A DNA stretch of 52,583 nt from Caulobacteraceae bacterium (GTDB lineage: Bacteria; Pseudomonadota; Alphaproteobacteria; Caulobacterales; Caulobacteraceae), in the NCBI GenBank assembly GCA_031291645.1, contig JARLIQ010000109.1, forward strand, positions 1 through 52,583, in the 5' to 3' direction. Positions within the stretch are counted from its first letter, which is position 1. Each line of letters begins with the position of its first letter. Shown here piece by piece: positions 8,921 through 15,274 of this stretch. The position numbers were made by a program, and so were the translations under genes. The notes under the pieces are model-generated. The model saw only the letters and a list, made by a program, of their open reading frames with translations. It did no database searches and was not told where the DNA came from.

Positions 8921-10534
8921 TCAACGCGGCGCCGGCGCCATCGCGTCCCGAACCTCCGGCGCGCTCTCCAGCGAGGGGACGTAGGCGGGCGGCCGGCGGG
9001 CCTCGGCCGCGCGCTCGTAGGCCGCGCCCAGGGCCAGCAGCCGCGCCTCGCTCCAGGCCGGGCCGATGAAGGATATCCCCACCGGCAGGCCGCGGATCTG
9101 GCCCATCGGCACGGTCAGGTGCGGATAGCCGGCCACGGCGGCCAGGGTCGAGGACGATCCGACGTCGTGGTCGCCCGTCCCCACGTCGATCCGATAGGCC
9201 GGGCCGTAGCTGGGCGCGATCAGGGCGTCGAGGCGGTTGTCGGCCAGCAGCCTGTCGATCCCCTCGGCGCCCGCCTGGCGCAGCGAGTCGGCCCGCGCCT
9301 TCAGATAGGCGGGATCGTCCAGGCCCTTGGTCGCCTCGGCCAGCTCGAACAGCTCCTGGCCGATCAGCGCCATCTCGCGCGGGCTCGCGCGGTTGAAGGC
9401 GATGACCTCGGCCAGGGTGCGGGTCTTCACCGCGGGCGGGGTGGTGGCGAGATAGGCGTTCAGGTCCGCCTTCAGCTCGGTCATCAGCACCGCCAGCTCC
9501 TCGTCGCCGAGGCTCTCCGGCGGCCTGTAGTCCTTCAGCTCGACCACCTCGGCGCCCTCGGCCTTCAGCTGGGCGACCGCCTGGGCGAACACCGCGTCCA
9601 CCGTGGGCGAAAAGCCGGTGGCGAAGCTCAGCACGCCCAGCCGCCGGCCCTTCAGGCTCGCCCCCGCCAGGCCGGCGGCGTAGTCGGCGCGGTGGGCGTC
9701 CGCCCCGGCCGTCGCGGCGTCGGCGGGATCGGACCCGGCCATGGCGGTCAGCAGGAGGGCGACGTCCTCGACGCTGCGGCCCATCGGGCCGGGCGTGTCC
9801 TGGCTGTGCGAGATCGGCACGACATGGGTGCGCGAGACCAGGCCAACGGTCGGCTTCAGCCCGGCCAGGGCGGCGAACGCGGCGGGGCAGGTCACCGAAC
9901 CGTCGGTCTCTGTCCCCACGCCGACCGCCGCCAGCGAGGCGGCGATGGCCGCGCCCGTGCCCGACGACGAGCCGCAGGCGTTGCGGTCCAGCACATAGGG
10001 GTTCTTGACCAGGCCGCCGACGCCCGACCAGCCGCTGACCGAATGGTCGGTGCGGATGTTGGCCCACTCCGACAGGTTGGTCTTGCCCAGGATCACCGCC
10101 CCGGCGTCCTTCAGCCGGCGGATCACCGGCGCGTCGCGCAGGGTGACGTTGTCCTTCAGCGCCAGCGAGCCGGCGGTGGTCGCGGTCCCGTCGTCCGTTT
10201 CGATATTGTCCTTCACCAGCACCGGAATGCCGTGCAGGGGGCCGCGCACGTGGCCGGCGCGCCGCTCCGCGTCCAGCCGGAGGGCGTCTTCCAGGGCGTG
10301 CGGATTGAGCGCGATCACGCTGCGCAGGGTGGGGCCGGAGCGGTCGATCGCCTCGATCCGCGCCAGATAGGCCTGGACCAGGGCCTCCGACGTCACCCGG
10401 CCGGCGGTCATGTCCGCCTGAAGTTCGGCGACCGACTTCTCGGCCACCGGATAGGGCGCCGCCGCCCGTGCGCTCCCGCCGGCCAGCGCCATCGCCAGCC
10501 CCAACGCCCAGCCCAGGCCGCGCCAGCCTTGCAT
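8921..10534 (-). CDS. Exported amidase-signature family hydrolase
   Basis: A 537-residue amidase with a signal peptide (residues 1 to about 25, ending GGSARAAA), so it should act in the periplasm. The triad is K108 in VLVKDNIET, the serine cluster S189-S191 in CGSSSGTG, and the nucleophile S213 in TETDGSVTCPAA. The segment NPYVLDRNACGSSSG is typical of the branch that includes peptide amidases and secreted amidases. It shares the fold but only the signature region with the cytoplasmic amidase at 6745-8175, so the two are not a recent duplication. The HD-domain gene follows downstream and may be co-transcribed. The substrate is unknown. Confidence 0.9.
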   Translation of the reverse strand: MQGWRGLGWALGLAMALAGGSARAAAPYPVAEKSVAELQADMTAGRVTSEALVQAYLARIEAIDRSGPTLRSVIALNPHALEDALRLDAERRAGHVRGPLHGIPVLVKDNIETDDGTATTAGSLALKDNVTLRDAPVIRRLKDAGAVILGKTNLSEWANIRTDHSVSGWSGVGGLVKNPYVLDRNACGSSSGTGAAIAASLAAVGVGTETDGSVTCPAAFAALAGLKPTVGLVSRTHVVPISHSQDTPGPMGRSVEDVALLLTAMAGSDPADAATAGADAHRADYAAGLAGASLKGRRLGVLSFATGFSPTVDAVFAQAVAQLKAEGAEVVELKDYRPPESLGDEELAVLMTELKADLNAYLATTPPAVKTRTLAEVIAFNRASPREMALIGQELFELAEATKGLDDPAYLKARADSLRQAGAEGIDRLLADNRLDALIAPSYGPAYRIDVGTGDHDVGSSSTLAAVAGYPHLTVPMGQIRGLPVGISFIGPAWSEARLLALGAAYERAAEARRPPAYVPSLESAPEVRDAMAPAPR

Positions 10535-10590
10535 GCCCGTCCCTCCGAACGCTCCGCGAGCCAGGGTGGCACGAGGCGGCCGCTTGCGCC

Positions 10591-10614
10591 TAGAGCCCTT
10601 TTAAAAGGGCTCTA
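10591..10614. repeat. 24-base perfect palindrome
   Basis: Two 12-base arms (TAGAGCCCTTTT and its complement) abut without a spacer. It lies in the AT-richer spacer upstream of the exported amidase and directly before the larger palindrome at 10626-10677. It shares the TAGAGC end with that element and looks like a flanking module of the same repeat family. Confidence 0.75.
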
Positions 10615-10625
10615 AATCAAACATT

Positions 10626-10677
10626 TAGAGCACGTTCGGGCGGCGAAACCGCATACACTTTCGCCTAACGTGCTCTA
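10626..10677. repeat. Dispersed intergenic palindrome, copy 1
   Basis: Outer 11-base arms TAGAGCACGTT/AACGTGCTCTA (10626-10636 and 10667-10677) enclose an inner stem GGCGAAA/TTTCGCC (10642-10648 and 10659-10665). The apex reads CCGCATACAC. The apex and the TAGAGC ends recur at 31292-31340 and, eroded, near 49966-50016. Similar repeats with a CCGGTWTCCACTT-like apex are widespread between genes in alphaproteobacteria (recollection, not checked). The right end overlaps the stop codon of the small ORF at 10675-10893. Confidence 0.75.
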
Positions 10678-10893
10678 GCTCCGGACCGAGGAAAAGCGCG
10701 CGGGGCGGTCCTGCGGGCTGCGATAGGCGCGCGGGTGGTCCGGCGCGCCGGCGCCGGCCTTGGCGACCCTCGCAAGGCCGCCCGCGGCGGCCTGCGCCCG
10801 GGCGTGGCCCAGCCCTTCGCCGCCCTTGGACCAGGGCGCCGCCAGGGCGGACGCCAGCGCGCCCGCCATCAGGGTGATCCGAACCAAAGACAC
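10675..10893 (-). CDS. Hypothetical small exported protein
   Basis: A possible 72-residue protein starting at a GTG (10893) with a very good GGAGG ribosome site six bases upstream. The N-terminus VSLVRITLMAGALASALAAPW looks like a signal peptide. The rest is Ala/Gly/Arg-rich with no recognised domain, ending DRPARFSSVRS. The stop codon TAG falls within the terminal TAGAGC of the palindromic repeat, so the last residues may be repeat-derived. The frame is open further upstream (to 11028), but that extension has no ribosome site. I support it mainly by the start region; composition alone would not distinguish it from a chance frame in high-GC DNA. Confidence 0.45.
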   Translation of the reverse strand: MSLVRITLMAGALASALAAPWSKGGEGLGHARAQAAAGGLARVAKAGAGAPDHPRAYRSPQDRPARFSSVRS

Positions 10894-11012
10894 CAAACGC
10901 CTCCGCCCGCCCGAGGGTCGCTGCGTTCCTACCCGAAACGCCCCCCCGATTTCACCCCCCAATGCGCAGACGCCGCCGATCGACCCCGACCGGACGCCCG
11001 GCGGGCGGCGGC

Positions 11013-11041
11013 TTGAGCGGCCGGACAAGACGCGCTAAGAG
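11013..11041 (+). promoter_or_regulatory. Probable original tRNA-Gly promoter, now stranded
   Basis: TTGAGCG (11013-11019), 14 bases, then GCTAAGAG (11034-11041). This closely fits the Caulobacter housekeeping consensus TTGACGS-N10-14-GCTANAWC. It lies about 47 bases before the truncated tRNA-Gly 5' part at 11088, a normal distance for a tRNA leader. No comparable motif is visible in front of the intact tRNA at 12839. Confidence 0.6.
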
Positions 11042-11087
11042 CCAGCCTCTGTCGGGCCGGCCCAACCGGGCGCCTCCCCTCGACAAC

Positions 11088-11127
11088 GCGGGCGTAGTTC
11101 AGAGGTAGAACGTCAGCTTCCCAAGCT
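11088..11127 (+). pseudogene. 5' part of tRNA-Gly(CCC), attL of element A
   Basis: These 40 bases are identical to the first 40 bases of the intact tRNA-Gly at 12839-12878: acceptor 5' strand, D arm, anticodon stem and loop. Identity stops after TCCCAAGCT, where the sequence turns into element DNA (AATGGAAGCTGAG). The junction carries a 9-base inverted repeat TCAGCTTCC (11113-11121) / GGAAGCTGA (11131-11139) around a 9-base spacer, the layout of a tyrosine-recombinase core site. It cannot fold as a tRNA. Confidence 0.9.
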
Positions 11128-11159
11128 AATGGAAGCTGAGTGATTTCAACCGAATCTCT

Positions 11160-11219
11160 GTAAACTGCCCGAAAATCGGCACAAATGAAATCAAATAGAT
11201 AGACAGACCGCGTAAACTG
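11160..11219 (+). repeat. Candidate left arm-type recombinase sites
   Basis: Two direct copies of GTAAACTG at 11160-11167 and 11212-11219, spaced 52 bases start to start, just inside the left end of element A. The same octamer occurs near the right end (12779-12786), with a one-mismatch copy at 12767-12774. Repeats at both ends of an element flanking a tyrosine recombinase are typical arm-type binding sites. Assignment is by pattern only. Confidence 0.5.
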
Positions 11220-11300
11220 AATGGGCGCTCTGGGAACAGCTGCGGACTGTATGGCCCTCTCGCTTGCCGGTCGTTCCTATGGGGGGTCAGGTACTTCGTT

Positions 11301-12095
11301 ATGAAATCGAATTCCGACAACCTCTGCCGCGTCTTTGTCGATGACAGCGTGCACGATTCGGATGACTTCGTGCTCACGGCGTCGGTGGTGACTTTCGATC
11401 ACCTCGGCCCAGAGGTTTCACTGCTCCTTGGCGAGGCCGGACTGATACCGGGTCAAGACGAATACAAGAGCAGCTCGCCGAAGGCGGACGACGAGCGATC
11501 AAGGCGACTCAGAAGTCAGCTTGTCGACTTGATTGGTCGCCGAAACGTCCGCATCGCCATCGCTATAACGCCTCGCGCAGAGCGAAAAACGGCTGGTGTT
11601 GATATGCTCAGCCTGCTCGCTCGGCTAAGATGCGAAGGGGCGCTCGGACCCGGCAAAGTTCAGGTTTGTTTGGACGACGGACTGATGACCAAGTGTGGTC
11701 GGGAGTGGTTGGTGGCCAATCCAGATAGTGGACTAGCTATCGTAGAGGAGACAGACTCTAGGTTGGTCCCCGAATTACAGCTCGCTGACCTTGTCGCGAG
11801 TTTTGCCGCGACGATCATCAGGTGCGAATTGGGAACGGTGATCAAAAAGATCACTCCGGGGCCGAGCAACGGTTACCACCCGGACGAGCAGTTTACGTTG
11901 GGGTTCGAGCTGTGGGCTGGCCTGCGCTATAATCTTGCTTCCACCCGGTCCACCAAATCCGTTGACCCAGACAACTACTTTGAGTCACGGACCCTTCCCG
12001 CCTTCGGGTTGCATGTTAATCCACGCTGTAGCGTGGCCTTGCAAGAGGCTGCGGAGAAGCGGCTGGGCCGCGTCTATCTTGGCTGCATTCACTAG
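11301..12095 (+). CDS. DUF3800-like protein (putative RNase H-fold nuclease) on element A
   Basis: A 264-residue protein. The N-terminus CRVFVDDSVHDSDDFVLTASV resembles the opening acidic strand of DUF3800 proteins (usually YIDESG), a central VCLDDGLM gives a second acidic site, and EETDSRLVPELQLADLVA near residue 155-170 matches the conserved (L)QxADLVA helix. DUF3800 proteins are predicted RNase H-like nucleases found often on mobile elements and defence islands; their function is mostly unproven. The first motif has DDS where DES is usual. Codon choice is AT-richer than the flanking chromosome. The ribosome site before the ATG at 11301 is weak. It lies between the left arm-type sites and the recombinase remnant, the usual cargo position. 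Confidence 0.65.
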   Translation: MKSNSDNLCRVFVDDSVHDSDDFVLTASVVTFDHLGPEVSLLLGEAGLIPGQDEYKSSSPKADDERSRRLRSQLVDLIGRRNVRIAIAITPRAERKTAGVDMLSLLARLRCEGALGPGKVQVCLDDGLMTKCGREWLVANPDSGLAIVEETDSRLVPELQLADLVASFAATIIRCELGTVIKKITPGPSNGYHPDEQFTLGFELWAGLRYNLASTRSTKSVDPDNYFESRTLPAFGLHVNPRCSVALQEAAEKRLGRVYLGCIH

Positions 12096-12234
12096 GTCGA
12101 TGTGGCCTGGACCGTTTACCGGCAGCCTCATTGACGGACCACGCCATCAATTCTCACCGTCAAGACCGTGCCGTCTTTCTCAATGAAGCAGTTCGTCGTG
12201 ATCGGCGAGGCCATCCCTGACTTCTGGTTCGTGA

Positions 12235-12741
12235 TCGAGGTCGACAGCCCTAGCTGCCGCCACCGGAATCCGCCGTGGCGATCTGGTTCGCCTCAAATGG
12301 GAGAATGTGTCGGACAACGCCATCAGCTTCGCGACCAGCAAGAGCAACGGACGACAGCGTGCGACCGTGCCGCTGCTTCCCGACGCAAGGGCGGTCATCG
12401 CGGAGATCAGGGCCGAACGTCAGAAGCAAATTGAGGCCGGACGGATACCGTCCGCGAGCCTGCTCGTCAGCCATTTGGACAAGCCGTGGAAACCTGACGG
12501 CGTGACTCAGGCCTTCCTGAGGGCCGCCAAAAGGGCTGGCGTCAAGAAGCATCTGCACGACCTCCGGGGAACAGCGGCAACACGCTTTGCTGTCGACGGG
12601 CGGGCGACGAACGAGGAAATTGCGGACTTCCTCGGATGGGAGCCAAACGGCGTGGCCCGCATCCGTAAGCGGTATGTTGATGCGAACAAGATTGGAGAGG
12701 AGTTCGCCGCGCGCCTTGAGCGACGGCACGAGAACGGATAA
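12235..12741 (+). pseudogene. Tyrosine recombinase/integrase, catalytic domain only
   Basis: Translation in the frame ending at TAA 12739-12741 gives a clear catalytic domain: box I ALAAATGIRRGDLVRLKW (12247-12300), then PLLPDA, the HxxR motif LHDLRGTAATRF (near 12556), GWEPNG, and the nucleophile Tyr in IRKRYVDANKIG. All core catalytic residues appear present. Upstream the frame meets a stop at 12232 and no core-binding or arm-binding domain can be read in the 140 bases back to the DUF3800-like gene. The only in-frame start, GTG at 12307, is inside the domain and would drop box I. It is therefore most likely a deletion remnant of the integrase of element A. Confidence 0.8.
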
Positions 12742-12766
12742 AGGGAACGCCTCCTGAACGGAAGCC

Positions 12767-12786
12767 GTAAACCGCATTGTAAACTG
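12767..12786 (+). repeat. Candidate right arm-type recombinase sites
   Basis: GTAAACCG (12767-12774) and GTAAACTG (12779-12786) are direct repeats 12 bases apart, between the recombinase stop and the tRNA. They match the pair at 11160 and 11212 near the other end of element A. Confidence 0.5.
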
Positions 12787-12817
12787 CGGTGGTCGCCAGA
12801 AGGGATGTGGAGTTACC

Positions 12818-12835
12818 GTGCTGATTTTTCAGCAC
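12818..12835. terminator. Small hairpin between recombinase remnant and tRNA
   Basis: Arms GTGCTGA/TCAGCAC (12818-12824, 12829-12835) with a TTTT loop, ending three bases before the mature tRNA 5' end. It could end transcription from element A or form part of the tRNA leader. No clear T-run follows, so terminator activity is uncertain. Confidence 0.35.
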
Positions 12836-12838
12836 ATT

Positions 12839-12913
12839 GCGGGCGTAGTTCAGAGGTAGAACGTCAGCTTCCCAAGCTGAATGTCGCGGGTTCGATTCCC
12901 GCCGCCCGCTCCA
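12839..12913 (+). tRNA. tRNA-Gly (anticodon CCC), intact
   Basis: 75 bases that fold as a standard cloverleaf: acceptor GCGGGCG with CGCCCGC, D arm GTTCAGAGGTAGAAC, anticodon arm TCAGC-TTCCCAA-GCTGA with anticodon CCC, T arm GCGGGTTCGATTCCCGC, discriminator T and encoded CCA. It is the only full copy among three partial or complete copies here. On the insertion model its first part came with element A and its last part with element B. No good promoter is visible in the 55 bases upstream, so expression may depend on element A sequence or read-through. Confidence 0.95.
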
Positions 12914-12925
12914 ATACTTAGCTCA

Positions 12926-13111
12926 ATGATCGGGCCGTCAACGCGCGTGTTCGATCTGCTCGACCACCGCCCACCGCGCTTCACCAAGGAGGACGGCGAG
13001 GTGGTCTCGCTCCGACGCCGGCAAAGCCACCCCCACGTTGCTGCGACCCGCCTGGCGGCGCCGCGCTGTTTTGGATCACGGGTCTGTGCTGATAGGGTTT
13101 GCCCCGCTTGA
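12926..13111 (+). CDS. Possible small ORF at left end of element B
   Basis: An open frame of 61 codons begins 13 bases after the tRNA. The first half (MIGPSTRVFDLLDHRPPRF) looks protein-like, the second half is Arg/Ala-rich and unconvincing. There is no ribosome site and no domain that I recognise. It may be the broken start of a gene lost by deletion before arsA. Listed so that the 237 bases between the tRNA and arsA are accounted for. Confidence 0.2.
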   Translation: MIGPSTRVFDLLDHRPPRFTKEDGEVVSLRRRQSHPHVAATRLAAPRCFGSRVCADRVCPA

Positions 13112-13150
13112 GGCGCCCCCTCCCGCGTCGAGGCCGGATCGAAGGACTCC

Positions 13151-14968
13151 ATGAGCGAGAACGCCGCCGTCCATCCGCCGGGATTTTTGGTCCACCCGAC
13201 CCGCTTCCTGTTCTTCACGGGCAAGGGCGGGGTGGGCAAGACTTCGATCGCTTGCGCCACCGCCTTGTCACTCGCCGATAGCGGCAAGTCGGTCCTGCTG
13301 GTCAGCACCGATCCCGCCTCCAACCTCGACGAGATATTGGACGCGCCCTTGGGCAACCTGCCGGTCGCCGTTCCCGGCGCGGCGCGTCTGTCCGTACTGA
13401 ATATCGACCCCACCGTCGCCGCTGAGAGCTATCGAGCGAGGGTTCTGGCGCAAATGGGGCCGGACGCGAGCGATCAGGATCGGAGCTTGGTCCGAGAGCA
13501 ATTGTCGGGCGCCTGCACGACGGAGATCGCCGCGTTCGACGAGTTCGTCGGTCGTTTGGCCGACGATGCCGGGCCTTATGATCACATCGTCTTCGACACC
13601 GCGCCGACCGGGCACACGCTTCGGCTGCTCAGCCTGCCGAAGGCCTGGAGCGGCTTTCTTGAGGGCAATGATCAGGGCGCCTCGTGCCTGGGACCGCACT
13701 CCGGGCTCAAGACCCAAGAGGCGCGTTTCAAGGCGGCGATGGCGGCGCTGTGCGATGCGGAGTCCACGACCGTCATCCTGGTGACGCGACCCGAGATCAG
13801 TGCGATCGCCGAGGCGGCTCGAACATCGACGGAGCTTCGCGCGCTGGGCCTCTCGAACCAGCATCTGGCCGTCAACGGCGTGTTCCGAGCCAGCGATCGA
13901 TCGGATGCGACGGCCGTGTCGCTGGAGGCGCAGGGACGCGAAGCGCTCGCGGGCATGCCGCGATCGCTGCGGGCCCTCCCGCGAGATGACATTCTGTTGC
14001 AGCCGTTCGAAATGATGGGGCTCGGCGCCTTGCGCTCTCTGCTCGGTCCTGGCCGGGGACCAGCCGCGCCACGACCCGGCCGTCTCGCCACACCGTTCGC
14101 CGACGACCTTCCGGCCCTGGATCGGCTGATCGACCTTCTGGCGGCGGATGGCCGGGGCCTGATCATGGTCATGGGCAAGGGCGGCGTCGGCAAGACCACG
14201 ATCGCTGCATCTATCGCCGTCGGTCTGGTCGAGCGCGGTCACACCGTGCACCTCAGTACGACCGATCCGGCCGCCCACCTCGCGATGACGATCACAGGTG
14301 AGGTTTCCGGTTTGCGGGTCGACCGGATCGACCCAAAGGCGGAGACCGGGCGCTACATCGAGAAGATCATGCGTCAGCGCGGACCGGACCTCGACGCACA
14401 AGGCCGGGACCTGCTGCGCGAGGATTTGGCGTCTCCCTGCACCGAAGAGATCGCCGTCTTCCACGCATTCTCGCGAATAGTCGCCGAGGCGCGCAGCGCG
14501 TTCGTGGTGCTCGATACGGCGCCGACGGGCCACACCCTGCTGTTGATGGATGAAACCGGCGCCTATCATCGACAGATGAGCCGCCAGACGGCCTCGCACC
14601 AGCTAGGCGCGCGGATCGTCACGCCGCTGATGCGCCTCCAGGACCCGGACTATACGCGCGTCCTGCTCGTCACCCTGGCTGAAACCACGCCGGTGTCCCA
14701 GGCCGGCGCCCTGCAGGATGACCTGCGGCGCGCGCACATCGAGCCGTACGCCTGGATCATCAACAAGAGCCTCCTGGCCGCCGGCACGCGCGACGCCTTG
14801 CTCCAGCAGCGACTGTTGGGTGAGCAAAGGCAGATCGACCGGGTGCGCGGCGGGATGGCGGACAGACTGTTCTTCGTGCCCTGGCAAGCGGCCCCGCCGA
14901 TCGGCTTGCCGGCGCTCCAGGCGTTGGCCCATCTCCGATCCCAGGCGCCGCCTATCCATTTGAATTGA
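13151..14968 (+). CDS. arsA: ArsA arsenite-transporting ATPase (two-domain)
   Basis: A 605-residue soluble ATPase with two homologous halves. Half A1 has the Walker A/P-loop TGKGGVGKTS (about 23-32) and DTAPTGHT (149-156); half A2 has GKGGVGKTT (342-350) and DTAPTGHT (455-462). The three metalloid-binding cysteines of E. coli ArsA are present: C122 in SGACTTEIAAFDEF, C179 in GASCLGP, and C430 in SPCTEEIAVFHAF. In the family, ArsA energises the arsenite efflux pump ArsB and receives As(III) from ArsD. The gene appears intact and has a GAAGGA ribosome site before the ATG. No arsB, acr3, arsD, arsC or arsR is in the window, which is unusual. It is the only clear gene of element B. Confidence 0.95.
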   Translation: MSENAAVHPPGFLVHPTRFLFFTGKGGVGKTSIACATALSLADSGKSVLLVSTDPASNLDEILDAPLGNLPVAVPGAARLSVLNIDPTVAAESYRARVLAQMGPDASDQDRSLVREQLSGACTTEIAAFDEFVGRLADDAGPYDHIVFDTAPTGHTLRLLSLPKAWSGFLEGNDQGASCLGPHSGLKTQEARFKAAMAALCDAESTTVILVTRPEISAIAEAARTSTELRALGLSNQHLAVNGVFRASDRSDATAVSLEAQGREALAGMPRSLRALPRDDILLQPFEMMGLGALRSLLGPGRGPAAPRPGRLATPFADDLPALDRLIDLLAADGRGLIMVMGKGGVGKTTIAASIAVGLVERGHTVHLSTTDPAAHLAMTITGEVSGLRVDRIDPKAETGRYIEKIMRQRGPDLDAQGRDLLREDLASPCTEEIAVFHAFSRIVAEARSAFVVLDTAPTGHTLLLMDETGAYHRQMSRQTASHQLGARIVTPLMRLQDPDYTRVLLVTLAETTPVSQAGALQDDLRRAHIEPYAWIINKSLLAAGTRDALLQQRLLGEQRQIDRVRGGMADRLFFVPWQAAPPIGLPALQALAHLRSQAPPIHLN

Positions 14969-15030
14969 AACGTGTCGACTCTGATCAGCCTTACGCGCAA
15001 GGATTTAAAATCGTTGTAGTAAGTGGTGCC

Positions 15031-15074
15031 TCCCAAGCTGAATGTCGCGGGTTCGATTCCCGCCGCCCGCTCCA
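15031..15074 (+). pseudogene. 3' part of tRNA-Gly(CCC), attR of element B
   Basis: These 44 bases are identical to 12870-12913: the 3' side of the anticodon loop, the variable and T arms, the acceptor 3' strand and CCA. The base before the match is C instead of T and upstream sequence (AAGTGGTGCC) is unrelated to the tRNA. It cannot make a tRNA. On the insertion model this is the original chromosomal 3' half; it marks the right border of the whole 4-kb island. The next 200 bases to the tspO stop hold no gene that I can support. Confidence 0.9.
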
Positions 15075-15274
15075 GTTTTTCAATGGATTGTCCAGTTCCG
15101 CTCCAGACCCTCCGGGGTCGCCGTCGCCCGCCCCGGATGGCTTGTGTCCGGCCAACCGGCCGTCCGGGCCGGCCGAGGTTGTTGGCGGGTTTGTCCGACA
15201 GGCGAACCCCGGCTTCGGTGACGATCGAAGCGGCGCAGCGGAATTCGGGGTTCGGCGTCTCGATCCTCGCCCGG

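Larger units (their letters stand above)
11119..12878. mobile_element. Element A: tRNA-Gly-integrated element remnant with DUF3800-like gene and truncated recombinase
   Basis: About 1.75 kb bounded by the 40-base direct repeat of the tRNA-Gly 5' part (11088-11127 and 12839-12878). It is visibly less GC-rich than its surroundings. Contents in order: core-type inverted repeat, two GTAAACTG sites, a DUF3800-like gene, a 5'-truncated tyrosine recombinase, two more GTAAAC[CT]G sites, a small hairpin, then the tRNA. It appears to duplicate the 5' half of the tRNA rather than the usual 3' half, so insertion placed the element between the old promoter and the functional gene. It has probably decayed, since the recombinase lacks its N-terminal domain. 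Confidence 0.7.
12870..15074. mobile_element. Element B: tRNA-Gly-flanked unit carrying arsA, no recombinase
   Basis: A perfect 44-base direct repeat of the tRNA-Gly 3' part (TCCCAAGCTGAATG through CCGCTCCA) bounds the unit at 12870-12913 and 15031-15074. This is the classic footprint of insertion at a tRNA gene where the incoming element restores the 3' half. The unit is about 2.16 kb and contains one complete arsA and a short leader region with no clear gene. No integrase, relaxase or arm-type repeat is visible, so it is either a deletion remnant of a larger island or a passively mobilised unit. The crossover overlaps that of element A. Confidence 0.75.

Noticed and set aside
6745-10534. 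Recent duplication of the two amidases
   Set aside because: They share only the amidase signature; N-termini, lengths, signal peptide and most of the sequence differ, so they are distant paralogues.
11126-11377. Minus-strand ORF across the left end of element A
   Set aside because: It has no ribosome site, overlaps the att core and the candidate arm sites, and its translation resembles no protein.
12850-13413. Minus-strand ORF spanning the tRNA and the start of arsA
   Set aside because: It runs through the tRNA on the antisense strand and opposite the arsA P-loop; it is a shadow frame.
15031-15074. A second functional tRNA-Gly
   Set aside because: Only the 3' 44 bases are present; the acceptor 5' strand, D arm and 5' anticodon stem are missing, so it cannot fold.
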